Below are positions 10,769-18,161 of a stretch of DNA of 23,542 nucleotides, in pieces. The DNA comes from JBBCJT01 sp037190665 (GTDB taxonomy: Bacteria; Pseudomonadota; Alphaproteobacteria; Acetobacterales; Acetobacteraceae). The stretch is from NCBI GenBank assembly GCA_037190665.1, contig JBBCJT010000224.1:1-23542 (forward strand), read 5' to 3'. Below the pieces are notes generated by a model that had not been told where the DNA came from, made no database searches, and saw only the letters and a program-made list of their open reading frames with translations. Numbering within the stretch: the stretch's first letter is position 1; each line of letters starts with the position of its first letter. Made by a program: the position numbers and the translations under genes.

Positions 10769-11137
10769 ATGATCCAGGTCGAATCCAACCTCGAGGTCGC
10801 CGACAACTCCGGCGCGCGCCGCGTCCAGTGCATCAAGGTGCTGGGCGGTTCCAAGCGCAAGACCGCCTCGATCGGCGACGTGATCGTGGTGTCCGTGAAG
10901 GACGCGATCCCCCGCGGCAAGGTGAAGAAGGGCGACGTGCACCAGGCTGTGATCGTGCGCACGGCGTTCGCCATCCGCCGCCCCGACGGCTCGGCGATCC
11001 GCTTCGACCGCAACGCGGCGGTGCTGATCAACAAGCAGCTCGAGCCGATCGGCACGCGCATCTTCGGCCCCGTGACGCGCGAGCTGCGTGGCAAGAAGTT
11101 CATGAAGATCATCAGCCTCGCGCCGGAGGTCCTGTAA
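10769..11137 (+). CDS. rplN: 50S ribosomal protein L14
   Basis: L14 forms part of intersubunit bridges B5 and B8 and is the binding site of the silencing factor RsfS. The 122-residue product has the family length and motifs: MIQVESNLEVADNSGARRV, IGDVIVVSVKDAIPRGKVKK, RFDRNAAVLIN and the end MKIISLAPEVL. The gene lies between rpsQ and rplX with short gaps, as in the usual spc series. Confidence 0.98.
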   Translation: MIQVESNLEVADNSGARRVQCIKVLGGSKRKTASIGDVIVVSVKDAIPRGKVKKGDVHQAVIVRTAFAIRRPDGSAIRFDRNAAVLINKQLEPIGTRIFGPVTRELRGKKFMKIISLAPEVL

Positions 11138-11141
11138 GGCC

Positions 11142-11462
11142 ATGGCCGCGAAGATCCGCAAGGGCGACAAGGTGCAGGTGATCACCGGCGCGTCGAAGGG
11201 CCGCCAGGGCGAGGTGCTGCGGGTGATCCCGAAGGAGAACCGCGCGGTGGTGCAGGGTGTGGCGATCGCCAAGCGGCACACGAAGCCGCGCGGCATGGGC
11301 CAGCCCGGCGGCATCGAGGAGCGTGAGGCGGCGGTGAACCTGTCCAACCTCGCGCTGCTCGACCCGAAGACGGGCAAGCCGACGCGCGTGGGATTCAAGA
11401 TCCTTGCCGATGGCAAGAAGGTCCGCGTGGCCAAGGCCAGCGGCGAGGTGATCGAGGGCTGA
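11142..11462 (+). CDS. rplX: 50S ribosomal protein L24
   Basis: L24 starts 50S assembly by binding the 5' end of 23S rRNA. The 106-residue product begins with a KOW motif (KIRKGDKVQVITGASKGRQG, residues 4-23) and continues with KRHTKPRGMGQPGGIEEREA. The ATG at 11142 is four bases after the rplN stop with only a weak ribosome binding site, suggesting coupling. Confidence 0.96.
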   Translation: MAAKIRKGDKVQVITGASKGRQGEVLRVIPKENRAVVQGVAIAKRHTKPRGMGQPGGIEEREAAVNLSNLALLDPKTGKPTRVGFKILADGKKVRVAKASGEVIEG

Positions 11463-11463
11463 G

Positions 11464-12033
11464 ATGAGCGACGCGACCGAAACCGCCGAGGCCCCGCGCC
11501 TCGCGCAGGTCTACGCAGAGAAGGTCCGCCCGGCGCTGCAGAAGGAGTTCAACTATACGAACCCGATGCAGGTGCCGCGGCTGGAGAAGATCGTCATCAA
11601 CATGGGCGTCGGCGAGGCCGCCGGCGACCAGAAGAAGCTCGACGCCGCGCTGGCCGAGCTGACGCTGATCGCGGGCCAGAAGCCGGTCAAGACGCTGGCC
11701 AAGAAGGCGATCGCGGGCTTCAAGATCCGCGAGGGTCTGGCGATCGGCTGCAAGGTCACGCTGCGCAAGCGGCGGATGTACGAGTTCCTTGACCGTCTGG
11801 TGACGATCGCCCTGCCGCGCGTCCGCGACTTCCGCGGGCTGCCGGCGAACAAGGGCTTCGACGGCAACGGCAACTTCGCCATGGGGCTGAAGGAACAGAT
11901 CGTTTTCCCGGAGATCGTCTACGACAAGGTGGACGCGATCCGCGGCATGGACATCGTGTTCGTCACCACGGCGAAGACGGATGCGGAAGCGAAGGCGCTG
12001 CTGAAGGCCTTCGACCTGCCGTTCAGCAACTGA
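11464..12033 (+). CDS. rplE: 50S ribosomal protein L5
   Basis: L5 binds 5S rRNA and contacts P-site tRNA in the central protuberance. The 189-residue product contains FNYTNPMQVPRLEKIVINMG, GQKPVKTLAKKAIAGFKIRE and the C-terminal region RGMDIVFVTTAKTDAEAKAL. A short acidic N-terminal extension (SDATETAEAPRLAQ) precedes the core. It begins one base after the rplX stop. A 64-base gap to rpsN follows, the longest between rpsJ and rplO apart from none other, and holds a small hairpin. Confidence 0.97.
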   Translation: MSDATETAEAPRLAQVYAEKVRPALQKEFNYTNPMQVPRLEKIVINMGVGEAAGDQKKLDAALAELTLIAGQKPVKTLAKKAIAGFKIREGLAIGCKVTLRKRRMYEFLDRLVTIALPRVRDFRGLPANKGFDGNGNFAMGLKEQIVFPEIVYDKVDAIRGMDIVFVTTAKTDAEAKALLKAFDLPFSN

Positions 12034-12056
12034 GGCAACAGGGTTCTTTGGAAGAC

Positions 12057-12074
12057 CGCCGGGGCATCCCGGTG
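12057..12074 (+). repeat. Small hairpin between rplE and rpsN
   Basis: The bases ccggg (12059-12063) and cccgg (12068-12072) form a 5-bp stem with a GCAT loop, extendable by a G-U and a C-G pair. It lies just before the rpsN ribosome binding region (GAGAGG at 12081-12086). It is too short to call a terminator, and no T-run follows. Confidence 0.3.
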
Positions 12075-12097
12075 TGTTCCGAGAGGTGATCGAAGGC

Positions 12098-12403
12098 ATG
12101 GCCAAGCTATCGTCCGTCAACAAGAACAAGCGTCGCGAGAAGATGGCTGCGGACCACAAGTCCAAGCGCGCGGCACTCAAGGCCGTCGTCATGGACCGCT
12201 CGCTGCCGATTGAGGAGCGGTTCGAGGCGACGCTGAAGCTCGCACAGCTTCCGCGCAACGGCGCGCTCAACCGCGTCCGTCTGCGCTGCGAGGTGACTGG
12301 TCGCGCGCGCGGCAACTACCGCAAGTTCAAGCTCTGCCGCATCGCGCTGCGGGACCTGGCCTCCACCGGCCAGATCCCCGGCGTGACCAAGGCGAGCTGG
12401 TAA
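12098..12403 (+). CDS. rpsN: 30S ribosomal protein S14 (long, zinc-free type)
   Basis: S14 is a late-assembling protein of the 30S head. The 101-residue product is the long form: residues such as NKNKRREKMAADHKSKRAAL precede RCEVTGRARGNYRKFKLCRI and the end IPGVTKASW. Only two cysteines are present, not the two CxxC pairs of the zinc-binding short form. I choose ATG 12098, which gives the common MAKLSSVNKNKRRE start. A GTG at 12074 is in frame and would add eight residues (MFREVIEG) that are not typical. Confidence 0.95.
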   Translation: MAKLSSVNKNKRREKMAADHKSKRAALKAVVMDRSLPIEERFEATLKLAQLPRNGALNRVRLRCEVTGRARGNYRKFKLCRIALRDLASTGQIPGVTKASW

Positions 12404-12416
12404 GGGAGGCGAGGGT

Positions 12417-12815
12417 ATGTCCCTGTCCGATCCCCTGGGCGATATGCTCACCCGCATCCGCAACGCGCAGCGCGCGCGGCAGACCGCCTGCATCGCGCCG
12501 GCCTCGAAGCTGCGTGCGAACGTGCTGGAAGTGCTGAAGCGCGAGGGCTTCATCCGCGGCTATGCGGCCGAGGAACTGCGCCCCGGCGTGCGGCAGCTCC
12601 GCATCGAGCTGAAGTATTCCGAGGGCGAGCCGGCGATCAAGGAGATCAGCCGCGTGTCCACGCCCGGCCGCCGCGTCTACTCCAAGATCAAGGAGCTGCC
12701 GCGGGTCTATGCCGGGCTCGGCGTCTCGATCCTGTCCACGCCGCGCGGCGTCCTGAGCGACGCCGAGGCGCGGGCCGCCAATGTCGGCGGCGAAGTCCTC
12801 TGCCGGGTGTTCTGA
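12417..12815 (+). CDS. rpsH: 30S ribosomal protein S8
   Basis: S8 binds helix 21 of 16S rRNA early in assembly; in E. coli it also represses the spc operon by binding mRNA near rplE. The 132-residue product has DPLGDMLTRIRNAQRAR at the start and VSTPGRRVYSKIKELPRVY with the terminal GGEVLCRVF. The sequence GGAGGCGAGGG precedes the ATG. Whether the S8 feedback target is conserved here cannot be judged by eye. Confidence 0.97.
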   Translation: MSLSDPLGDMLTRIRNAQRARQTACIAPASKLRANVLEVLKREGFIRGYAAEELRPGVRQLRIELKYSEGEPAIKEISRVSTPGRRVYSKIKELPRVYAGLGVSILSTPRGVLSDAEARAANVGGEVLCRVF

Positions 12816-12817
12816 TC

Positions 12818-13351
12818 ATGTCGCGCATCGGCAAGTATCCCGTCGAGGTGCCGCAGGGCGTGCAGGTCGCGCTCTCCGGACGCACCATCACGGCCAAGGG
12901 CAAGCTCGGCGAGGCGAAGCTCGATCTCACCGATTGGGTCGACGCCACCGTCGAGGACAACAAGATCACCGTCACGCCGCGCGGCAACGAGCGGCAGGCG
13001 CGCATGATGTGGGGCACCACCCGCAGCCTGCTCGCCGGCATGGTCAAGGGCGTCTCCCAGGGCTATTCCAAGTCCATGGAGATCACCGGCACCGGCTACC
13101 GTGCCGCCGTGCAGGGCAAGGATCTGGTGCTGAACCTTGGCCTGAGCCACGAGGTGAAGTACCCGATCCCGCAGGGGATCAAGATCACCTGCGAGAAGCC
13201 GACCTCGATCAAGGTCGAGGGCGTGGACAAGCGCCTGGTCGGTCAGGTCTGCGCCGAGATCCGCACTTGGCGTCCGCCCGAGCCCTACAAGGGCAAGGGG
13301 ATCAAGTTCGAGGGCGAGGCGATCCGCCGCAAGGAAGGCAAGAAGAAGTAG
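12818..13351 (+). CDS. rplF: 50S ribosomal protein L6
   Basis: L6 lies near the factor-binding site and the sarcin-ricin loop. The 177-residue product starts MSRIGKYPVEVPQGVQVALS and ends with the basic segment RPPEPYKGKGIKFEGEAIRR followed by KEGKKK. The two repeated alpha/beta domains are of normal length. ATG 12818 is two bases after the rpsH stop, with no strong ribosome binding site, which points to coupling. Confidence 0.97.
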   Translation: MSRIGKYPVEVPQGVQVALSGRTITAKGKLGEAKLDLTDWVDATVEDNKITVTPRGNERQARMMWGTTRSLLAGMVKGVSQGYSKSMEITGTGYRAAVQGKDLVLNLGLSHEVKYPIPQGIKITCEKPTSIKVEGVDKRLVGQVCAEIRTWRPPEPYKGKGIKFEGEAIRRKEGKKK

Positions 13352-13353
13352 TC

Positions 13354-13716
13354 ATGAGCGGAAATCTCGAACTCCGCGCGCGGCGGAAGGAACGGCTGCG
13401 CTACCAGCTCCGGCGCAAGGGCGGCGGGCGTCCCCGCCTGTCCGTGTTCCGCTCGGGCAAGAACATCTACGCCCAGGTGATCGACGACGCCGCCGGCCGC
13501 ACGCTGGCCGCGGCGAGCACGCTCGACAAGGACCTGCGCACCGATCTGAAGACCGGCGCGGACCGCGATGCGGCCGCGAAGGTCGGCAAGCTGATCGCCG
13601 AGCGCGCGAAGGCCGCCGGCGTGACTGCCGTGGTCTTCGATCGCGGGGCTTATCTCTACCATGGCCGCGTCAAGGCGCTGGCCGATGCCGCCCGCGAAGG
13701 CGGGCTGGCGTTCTGA
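13354..13716 (+). CDS. rplR: 50S ribosomal protein L18
   Basis: L18 binds 5S rRNA with L5 and L25. The 120-residue product starts at ATG 13354, two bases after the rplF stop. It has RKERLRYQLRRKGGGRPRLS, FRSGKNIYAQVIDD and the C-terminal VFDRGAYLYHGRVKALADAA. A longer frame upstream to 12781 runs inside rpsH and rplF and has no family similarity, so I reject that start. Confidence 0.97.
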   Translation: MSGNLELRARRKERLRYQLRRKGGGRPRLSVFRSGKNIYAQVIDDAAGRTLAAASTLDKDLRTDLKTGADRDAAAKVGKLIAERAKAAGVTAVVFDRGAYLYHGRVKALADAAREGGLAF

Positions 13717-13731
13717 TCGGGGGCATGACGC

Positions 13732-14325
13732 ATGGCGCGTGACACACGCGACGGCGGCCGCGGCGGCCGCGACCGCGACCGGGAGCGCGAGCCCGGGGAC
13801 GACCTGACCGACAAGCTGGTCACGATCAACCGCGTGGCCAAGGTGGTGAAGGGCGGCCGTCGGTTCGCCTTCGCCGCCCTGGTGGTGGTGGGCGACCAGA
13901 AGGGCCGCGTCGGCTACGGCGCCGGCAAGGCCCGCGAGGTGCCCGAGGCGATCCGCAAGGCGACCGAGCGTGCCAAGCGCGGCATGATCCGCGTGCCGAT
14001 GCGCGAAGGCCGCACGCTGCACCACGACGTGGTCGGCATCTTCGGCGCCGGGCAGGTGGTGCTGCGCGCCGCCCCGGCCGGTACCGGCATCATCGCCGGC
14101 GGCCCGCTGCGCGCGGTGTTCGAGACGCTGGGCATGGGCGACGTGGTTGCCAAGAACCTCGGCAGCCGCAACCCGCACAACATGGTCAAGGCCGCCTTCG
14201 CGGCGCTGCAGCGGGCGACCTCGCCCCGCGCGGTGGCGTCCCGGCGCGGCAAGAAGGTGTCCGACCTGATCGGCCGCCGCGACCACCATGGCCAGCCCGC
14301 GGCGCAGGAGACGGCAGATGCCTGA
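13732..14325 (+). CDS. rpsE: 30S ribosomal protein S5
   Basis: S5 guards mRNA entry and translational fidelity in the small subunit. After a charged low-complexity N-terminus (DTRDGGRGGRDRDREREPGD, residues 4-23) the 197-residue product has LVTINRVAKVVKGGRRFAFA, VGDQKGRVGYGAGKAREV and the C-terminal domain APAGTGIIAGGPLRAV and GSRNPHNMVKA. The N-terminal extension is longer and more repetitive than in E. coli S5. Its stop lies eight bases inside rpmD. Confidence 0.97.
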   Translation: MARDTRDGGRGGRDRDREREPGDDLTDKLVTINRVAKVVKGGRRFAFAALVVVGDQKGRVGYGAGKAREVPEAIRKATERAKRGMIRVPMREGRTLHHDVVGIFGAGQVVLRAAPAGTGIIAGGPLRAVFETLGMGDVVAKNLGSRNPHNMVKAAFAALQRATSPRAVASRRGKKVSDLIGRRDHHGQPAAQETADA

Positions 14326-14515
14326 GCAGAGCGGCAAGCGCATCCGCGTGACGCAGGTCCGGTCCGGCTTCGGCCAGAAGCCGGGCCAGAAGGAGACGCT
14401 GATCGGTCTCGGTCTGAACAAGATCGGCCGCGCGCGCGAGCTCGCGGACACGCCGTCGGCGCGGGGCATGGTGCGCAAGGTTGCGCACCTGGTGAAGGTC
14501 GAGGAGCTGTCCTGA
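14318..14515 (+). CDS. rpmD: 50S ribosomal protein L30
   Basis: L30 is a small peripheral protein of the large subunit. The 65-residue product carries RIRVTQVRSGFGQKPGQKET and the signature LIGLGLNKIGRARELADTPS, close to the family size. ATG 14318 is chosen because AGGAG at 14306-14310 lies seven bases upstream; it overlaps rpsE by eight bases in another frame. An earlier ATG at 14288 would add ten Arg-rich residues from inside rpsE and is unlikely. Confidence 0.96.
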   Translation: MPEQSGKRIRVTQVRSGFGQKPGQKETLIGLGLNKIGRARELADTPSARGMVRKVAHLVKVEELS

Positions 14516-14540
14516 GGCAAGCTCGGGACAGGACAGGACG

Positions 14541-15035
14541 ATGGTCAAGCTGAACGAGCTGCGCGACAATCCGGGCGCGCGCTACAAGTCCAAGCGGCTC
14601 GGCCGCGGCATCGGCTCGGGCAAGGGCAAGACGTCCGGCAAGGGCGTGAAGGGCCAGAAGGCGCGCACGGGCGTGTCGCTGAACGGGTTCGAGGGTGGTC
14701 AGCTTCCGATCTACCGCCGGATCCCGAAGCGGGGCTTCACGAACGTGTTCCGCAAGGAATACGCGCCGCTGAACCTGGGCGCGCTCGCCGCGGCGATCGA
14801 GGCCGGGCGTGTCGATGCCGGGGCGCCGATCGACGAGGCGACGCTGTTCGCCGCGGGTGTGGTGAAGTCCGGGAAGGTCGCGGGCATCCGCCTGCTGGCC
14901 AAGGGCGAGCTGACGCGCGCGGTCGACATCACGGTTTCCGGAGCCTCCGCGGCCGCGATCGCGGCGGTGGAGAAGGCCGGCGGCAAGGTGACCACCACCG
15001 TGGCTACGGCCCCGGCGGATTCGGCCTCGGCCTGA
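14541..15035 (+). CDS. rplO: 50S ribosomal protein L15
   Basis: L15 is a late-assembly protein of the large subunit. The 164-residue product starts MVKLNELRDNPGARYKSKRL. The glycine-rich part GRGIGSGKGKTSGKGVKGQK and GFEGGQLPIYRRIPKRGFTN are diagnostic. The C-terminus ends in a short Ala/Thr-rich tail (TTVATAPADSASA). The upstream 25-base gap holds ggaca repeats that may serve as the ribosome binding site. A 90-base gap with a hairpin separates it from secY. Confidence 0.97.
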   Translation: MVKLNELRDNPGARYKSKRLGRGIGSGKGKTSGKGVKGQKARTGVSLNGFEGGQLPIYRRIPKRGFTNVFRKEYAPLNLGALAAAIEAGRVDAGAPIDEATLFAAGVVKSGKVAGIRLLAKGELTRAVDITVSGASAAAIAAVEKAGGKVTTTVATAPADSASA

Positions 15036-15082
15036 GGCTTGAACCGGCATGGGCCGGGCGGCACATTGATGGGGATCTGGGG

Positions 15083-15107
15083 GCGGCGCCTTCGTGGCGC
15101 CGTTTCC
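15083..15107 (+). terminator. Hairpin with short T-run between rplO and secY (weak terminator or attenuator)
   Basis: Seven-base perfect inverted repeat, cggcgcc at 15084-15090 and ggcgccg at 15096-15102, with a TTCGT loop, then tttcc. The T-run is short, so partial termination is the most that can be claimed. It would lower secY-adk expression relative to the ribosomal genes if active. Confidence 0.45.
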
Positions 15108-15125
15108 GTGTCCGGGAGAGACTAG

Positions 15126-16469
15126 ATGGCCTCGGCGGCCGAGCAACTTGCAGCCAACCTGAACCTCGGCGTCCTGTCCAAGGCCACCGAGCTCAAGCAG
15201 CGCATCTGGTTCACCCTGGGTGCGCTGATCGTCTACCGCATCGGCACCTACATTCCGGTGCCGGGCGTGGACAGCGCCGTGATGGCGGAACTGATCCGCA
15301 GCGCCGGCGGCGGCATCCTGGGCATGTTCGACATGTTCTCGGGCGGCGCGCTGGGGCGCATGACGGTCTTTGCCCTCAACATCATGCCGTACATCTCGGC
15401 CTCGATCATCATCCAGTTGATGACGGCCGCGGTGCCGACGCTGGAGGCGCTGAAGAAAGAGGGCGAGGCGGGGCGCAAGAAGCTCAACCAGTATACCCGC
15501 TACCTCACCGTGATCATCGCGATGTTCCAGGCCTACGGCATCGCGGTCGGCCTCGAGGCGATGCGCGGCACGTTCGGCCCGGCGGTGATCGATCCGGGAT
15601 TCTTCTTCCGCTTCTCCTGCGTGGTCACGCTGGTCGGCGGCACGATGTTCCTGATGTGGCTGGGCGAGCAGATCACCGCGCGCGGCGTCGGCAACGGCAT
15701 CAGCCTGATCATCTTCGCCGGCATCGTCGCGAACCTGCCCTCGGCGCTGGCCAGCACGCTGGAGCTTGGCCGTACCGGCGCGCTGACGACCCCGTTCATC
15801 ATCGCCTTCCTGGTGATCGCGATCGCGGTCGTTGTCTTCGTGGTCTTCATCGAGCGGGCGCAGCGCCGCATCATCGTGCAGTACCCGAAGCGCCAGGTCG
15901 GCAACCGCATGTTCGGCGGCGACTCGACGCACCTGCCGCTGAAGATCAACACCTCCGGCGTGATCCCGCCGATCTTCGCCTCCTCCATCCTGCTGATCCC
16001 GGCGACCATCGCGGGCTTCAGCCAGGGCGGCGAGCCGGGGCTGCTGCAGGACGTGGCGAACGCGCTTGCCCACGGGCAGCCGCTCTACATGGCGCTGTAT
16101 CTCGGCATGATCATCTTCTTCTCGTTCTTCTACACCGCGGTGGTGTTCAACCCGCAGGAGACGGCGGACAACCTGAAGAAGTACGGCGGCTTCATCCCCG
16201 GCATCCGGCCCGGGGCGAACACGGCGGACTACCTCGACCACGTGCTCACGCGGCTGACCACGGTCGGTGCGCTGTACCTCGCCCTGGTCTGCCTGCTGCC
16301 GGAAATCCTCATCAGCCGCTACGGCGTGCCCTTCTATTTCGGCGGCACGTCGCTGCTGATCATCGTGTCGGTGACCATGGACACGGTGACGCAGATCCAG
16401 TCCCATCTACTCGCGCATCAATATGAAGGTCTGATTCGCAAGTCGCGATTGAAAGGCGGGCGTCGATGA
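15126..16469 (+). CDS. secY: Protein translocase subunit SecY
   Basis: SecY forms the channel of the Sec translocon in the inner membrane, with SecE and SecG. The 447-residue product has the expected ten hydrophobic segments, beginning near residue 26 (WFTLGALIVYRIGTYIPVPG) and including NIMPYISASIIIQLM. The fifth cytoplasmic loop carries the conserved GGFIPGIRPGANTADYL with its essential Arg, and the segment KINTSGVIPPIFASS is also typical. A GGGAGAG ribosome binding site precedes the ATG. The stop overlaps the adk start by four bases. Confidence 0.98.
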   Translation: MASAAEQLAANLNLGVLSKATELKQRIWFTLGALIVYRIGTYIPVPGVDSAVMAELIRSAGGGILGMFDMFSGGALGRMTVFALNIMPYISASIIIQLMTAAVPTLEALKKEGEAGRKKLNQYTRYLTVIIAMFQAYGIAVGLEAMRGTFGPAVIDPGFFFRFSCVVTLVGGTMFLMWLGEQITARGVGNGISLIIFAGIVANLPSALASTLELGRTGALTTPFIIAFLVIAIAVVVFVVFIERAQRRIIVQYPKRQVGNRMFGGDSTHLPLKINTSGVIPPIFASSILLIPATIAGFSQGGEPGLLQDVANALAHGQPLYMALYLGMIIFFSFFYTAVVFNPQETADNLKKYGGFIPGIRPGANTADYLDHVLTRLTTVGALYLALVCLLPEILISRYGVPFYFGGTSLLIIVSVTMDTVTQIQSHLLAHQYEGLIRKSRLKGGRR

Positions 16470-17119
16470 ACCTGATCCTGCTCGGCCCCCCGGGGGCGGG
16501 AAAGGGAACCCAGGCCAAGCGGCTGGAGGAGAAATACGGGATCGCCCAGATCTCCACCGGCGACATGCTGCGCGCCGAGGTGGCCGTGGGCACCCCGGTC
16601 GGCCGGCAGGCGAAGGCGATCATGGAGTCGGGCAAGCTCGTCTCCGACGAGATCATCATCGCCATGCTCGGCAACCGGGTGGAGAAGCCCGACGCGGCGA
16701 AGGGCTTCATCCTCGACGGCTTTCCGCGCACCGTCCCGCAGGCGGAGGCGCTGGACGGGCTGCTGGCGGGCAAGGGGCTGAAGCTCGACCACGTGATCGA
16801 GCTGCAGGTGGACGACGCGGCGCTGACCGACCGCATCGCCGGCCGCTTCACCTGTGCGAAATGCGGCGCGGGCTACCACGACACCTTCAAGCAGCCGCGC
16901 CAGGCGGGTATCTGCGACGCCTGCGGCAGCACCGAGTTCGTCCGCCGCAAGGACGACAACCGCGAGACGGTGACCGAGCGGCTGAAGGTCTACCACGCCC
17001 AGACCGCGCCGATCCTGCCCTACTACGCCGCCCAGGGGCGGCTGAGCACGGTGGACGGCATGGCGCCGATGGACGAGGTGACGGGCGCGATCGAGGCGGT
17101 GCTCGGCCCCGCCGGCTGA
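16466..17119 (+). CDS. adk: Adenylate kinase with zinc-type lid
   Basis: Adenylate kinase interconverts ATP plus AMP and two ADP, keeping nucleotide pools balanced in the cytoplasm. The 217-residue product has the P-loop GPPGAGKGT at 7-15, the AMP-site region STGDMLRAEV and GFILDGFPRT, and a long lid. The lid holds Cys130, Cys133, Cys150 and Cys153 in CxxC pairs, the pattern of zinc-binding adenylate kinases; E. coli Adk lacks these cysteines. It starts in the secY stop (ATGA), a standard alphaproteobacterial arrangement. Confidence 0.97.
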   Translation: MNLILLGPPGAGKGTQAKRLEEKYGIAQISTGDMLRAEVAVGTPVGRQAKAIMESGKLVSDEIIIAMLGNRVEKPDAAKGFILDGFPRTVPQAEALDGLLAGKGLKLDHVIELQVDDAALTDRIAGRFTCAKCGAGYHDTFKQPRQAGICDACGSTEFVRRKDDNRETVTERLKVYHAQTAPILPYYAAQGRLSTVDGMAPMDEVTGAIEAVLGPAG

Positions 17120-17165
17120 GCGGTTCTGGTCTGCACGGGGCATCACGCGAATTTGAGCGGGTTTG

Positions 17166-17194
17166 CTTGACTCATTCGCCGGCCCCCCTATGTT
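17166..17194 (+). promoter_or_regulatory. Candidate sigma-70-type promoter of rpsM-rpsK-rpoA-rplQ
   Basis: CTTGACT at 17166-17172 (-35), then 16 bases from its end to TATGTT at 17189-17194 (-10). A GC-rich discriminator (ccgcgcctcgg) follows. The -35 block gcttgactca is identical to that before rpsL. It lies in the 184-base gap after adk. Confidence 0.7.
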
Positions 17195-17264
17195 CCGCGC
17201 CTCGGCACGACCCGCCTGAAGCGGGCGCGCCAACGTATTTCCTGCCTTTCGGGGCGACATCACA

Positions 17265-17294
17265 GGGGGCGGTGCCTGCCGTCCCCCGCAGGAG
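17265..17294 (+). promoter_or_regulatory. Leader hairpin touching the rpsM ribosome binding site
   Basis: Bases gggggcgg (17265-17272) pair with ccg and ccccc (17279-17287) with one bulged T, giving eight pairs and a TGCCTG loop. AGGAG at 17290-17294 begins two bases after the stem, and GTG 17304 is nine bases further. The stem does not cover the Shine-Dalgarno sequence, but a small extension or a bound protein could. Confidence 0.45.
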
Positions 17295-17303
17295 CGAGAC
17301 GAC

Positions 17304-17681
17304 GTGGCGCGCATTGCCGGCGTGAACATCCCCGCGAACAAGCGGGTCACTATCAGCCTTCGCTACATCTATGGCATCGGCCCGACGAAGGCGCAGAAGA
17401 TCTGCGAGACGCTGTCGATCCCCGATGACCGCCGCGTCAACCAGCTCACCGACGACGAGATCCTGAAGATCCGCGAGCTGATCGACCGCGACTTCCGCGT
17501 CGAGGGCGACCTGCGGCGCGAAGTCGCGATGAACATCAAGCGGCTGATGGACCTCGGCTGCTATCGCGGCCTGCGTCATCGCCGCGGCCTGCCGGTCCGT
17601 GGCCAGCGCACCCACACCAACGCCCGTACCCGCAAGGGCAAGGCTGTGGCGATCGCCGGCAAGAAGAAGGTGACGAAGTAA
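17304..17681 (+). CDS. rpsM: 30S ribosomal protein S13
   Basis: S13 is at the top of the 30S head and contacts the large subunit and P-site tRNA. The 125-residue product starts ARIAGVNIPANKRV, has ISLRYIYGIGPTKAQKIC and the basic C-terminal stretch GLRHRRGLPVRGQRTHTNAR. The start codon is GTG, supported by AGGAG at 17290-17294 and by the family N-terminus. It is the first gene after a promoter, and its stop codon lies inside a hairpin. Confidence 0.97.
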   Translation: MARIAGVNIPANKRVTISLRYIYGIGPTKAQKICETLSIPDDRRVNQLTDDEILKIRELIDRDFRVEGDLRREVAMNIKRLMDLGCYRGLRHRRGLPVRGQRTHTNARTRKGKAVAIAGKKKVTK

Positions 17682-17699
17682 GGGGCCGCCGGCCCCTTA
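17679..17699 (+). terminator. Hairpin containing the rpsM stop codon (possible attenuator)
   Basis: Nine-base perfect inverted repeat: taaggggcc at 17679-17687 and ggcccctta at 17691-17699, with a three-base loop. The left arm begins with the TAA stop of rpsM. The tail is only ttccc, so it is a poor classical terminator. It may be an attenuator or an mRNA-stability element. Confidence 0.5.
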
Positions 17700-17745
17700 T
17701 TCCCGCCGCCGCAACCGATCACCTCCGACCAGGATCGCCGCACAC

Positions 17746-18144
17746 ATGGCCCGTCCCGCCACCGCCTCGGCCCGCCCCCGCAAGAAGGAGCGGAAGAACA
17801 TCACGTCGGGCGTCGCCCACGTGAACGCCTCCTTTAACAACACGATCATCACGATCAGCGATGCCCAGGGCAACGCGATCGCCTGGTCGTCGTCGGGCAG
17901 CCAGGGCTTCAAGGGCAGCCGCAAGTCCACCCCGTACGCCGCGCAGGTCGCGGCCGAGGACGCCGGCAAGAAGGCGCGCGAGCACGGCATGGAGATGCTG
18001 GAGATCGAGGTGTCGGGCCCCGGCTCGGGCCGCGAGAGCGCGCTGCGTGCGCTGCAGTCGGTCGGCTTCTCGATCAGTGCGATCCGCGACACCACGCCGA
18101 TCCCGCACAACGGCTGCCGGCCGCGCAAGCGCCGGCGGGTCTGA
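17746..18144 (+). CDS. rpsK: 30S ribosomal protein S11
   Basis: S11 lies on the platform of the 30S subunit near the E-site mRNA. The 132-residue product has KNITSGVAHVNASFNNTIIT, SSGSQGFKGSRKSTPYAAQV and the conserved end TPIPHNGCRPRKRRRV. The Asn-Gly in PHNG is the place where E. coli S11 carries isoaspartate. AGGA at 17731 lies 11 bases before the ATG. rpoA follows after 66 bases, without rpsD between them. Confidence 0.98.
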   Translation: MARPATASARPRKKERKNITSGVAHVNASFNNTIITISDAQGNAIAWSSSGSQGFKGSRKSTPYAAQVAAEDAGKKAREHGMEMLEIEVSGPGSGRESALRALQSVGFSISAIRDTTPIPHNGCRPRKRRRV

Positions 18145-18161
18145 GCGCACGGACGGTTTCC

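Noticed and set aside
15039..15067. Possible promoter before secY (TTGAAC, 17 bases, CACATT)
   Set aside because: The -10 matches only half of the consensus and the -35 four of six; in such GC-rich DNA this is not enough.
13914..16406. Minus-strand open frame of 830 codons opposite rpsE, rpmD, rplO and secY
   Set aside because: It is a shadow of high third-position GC in the real genes; it is His/Arg/Asp-rich with no family features and lies fully opposite conserved genes.
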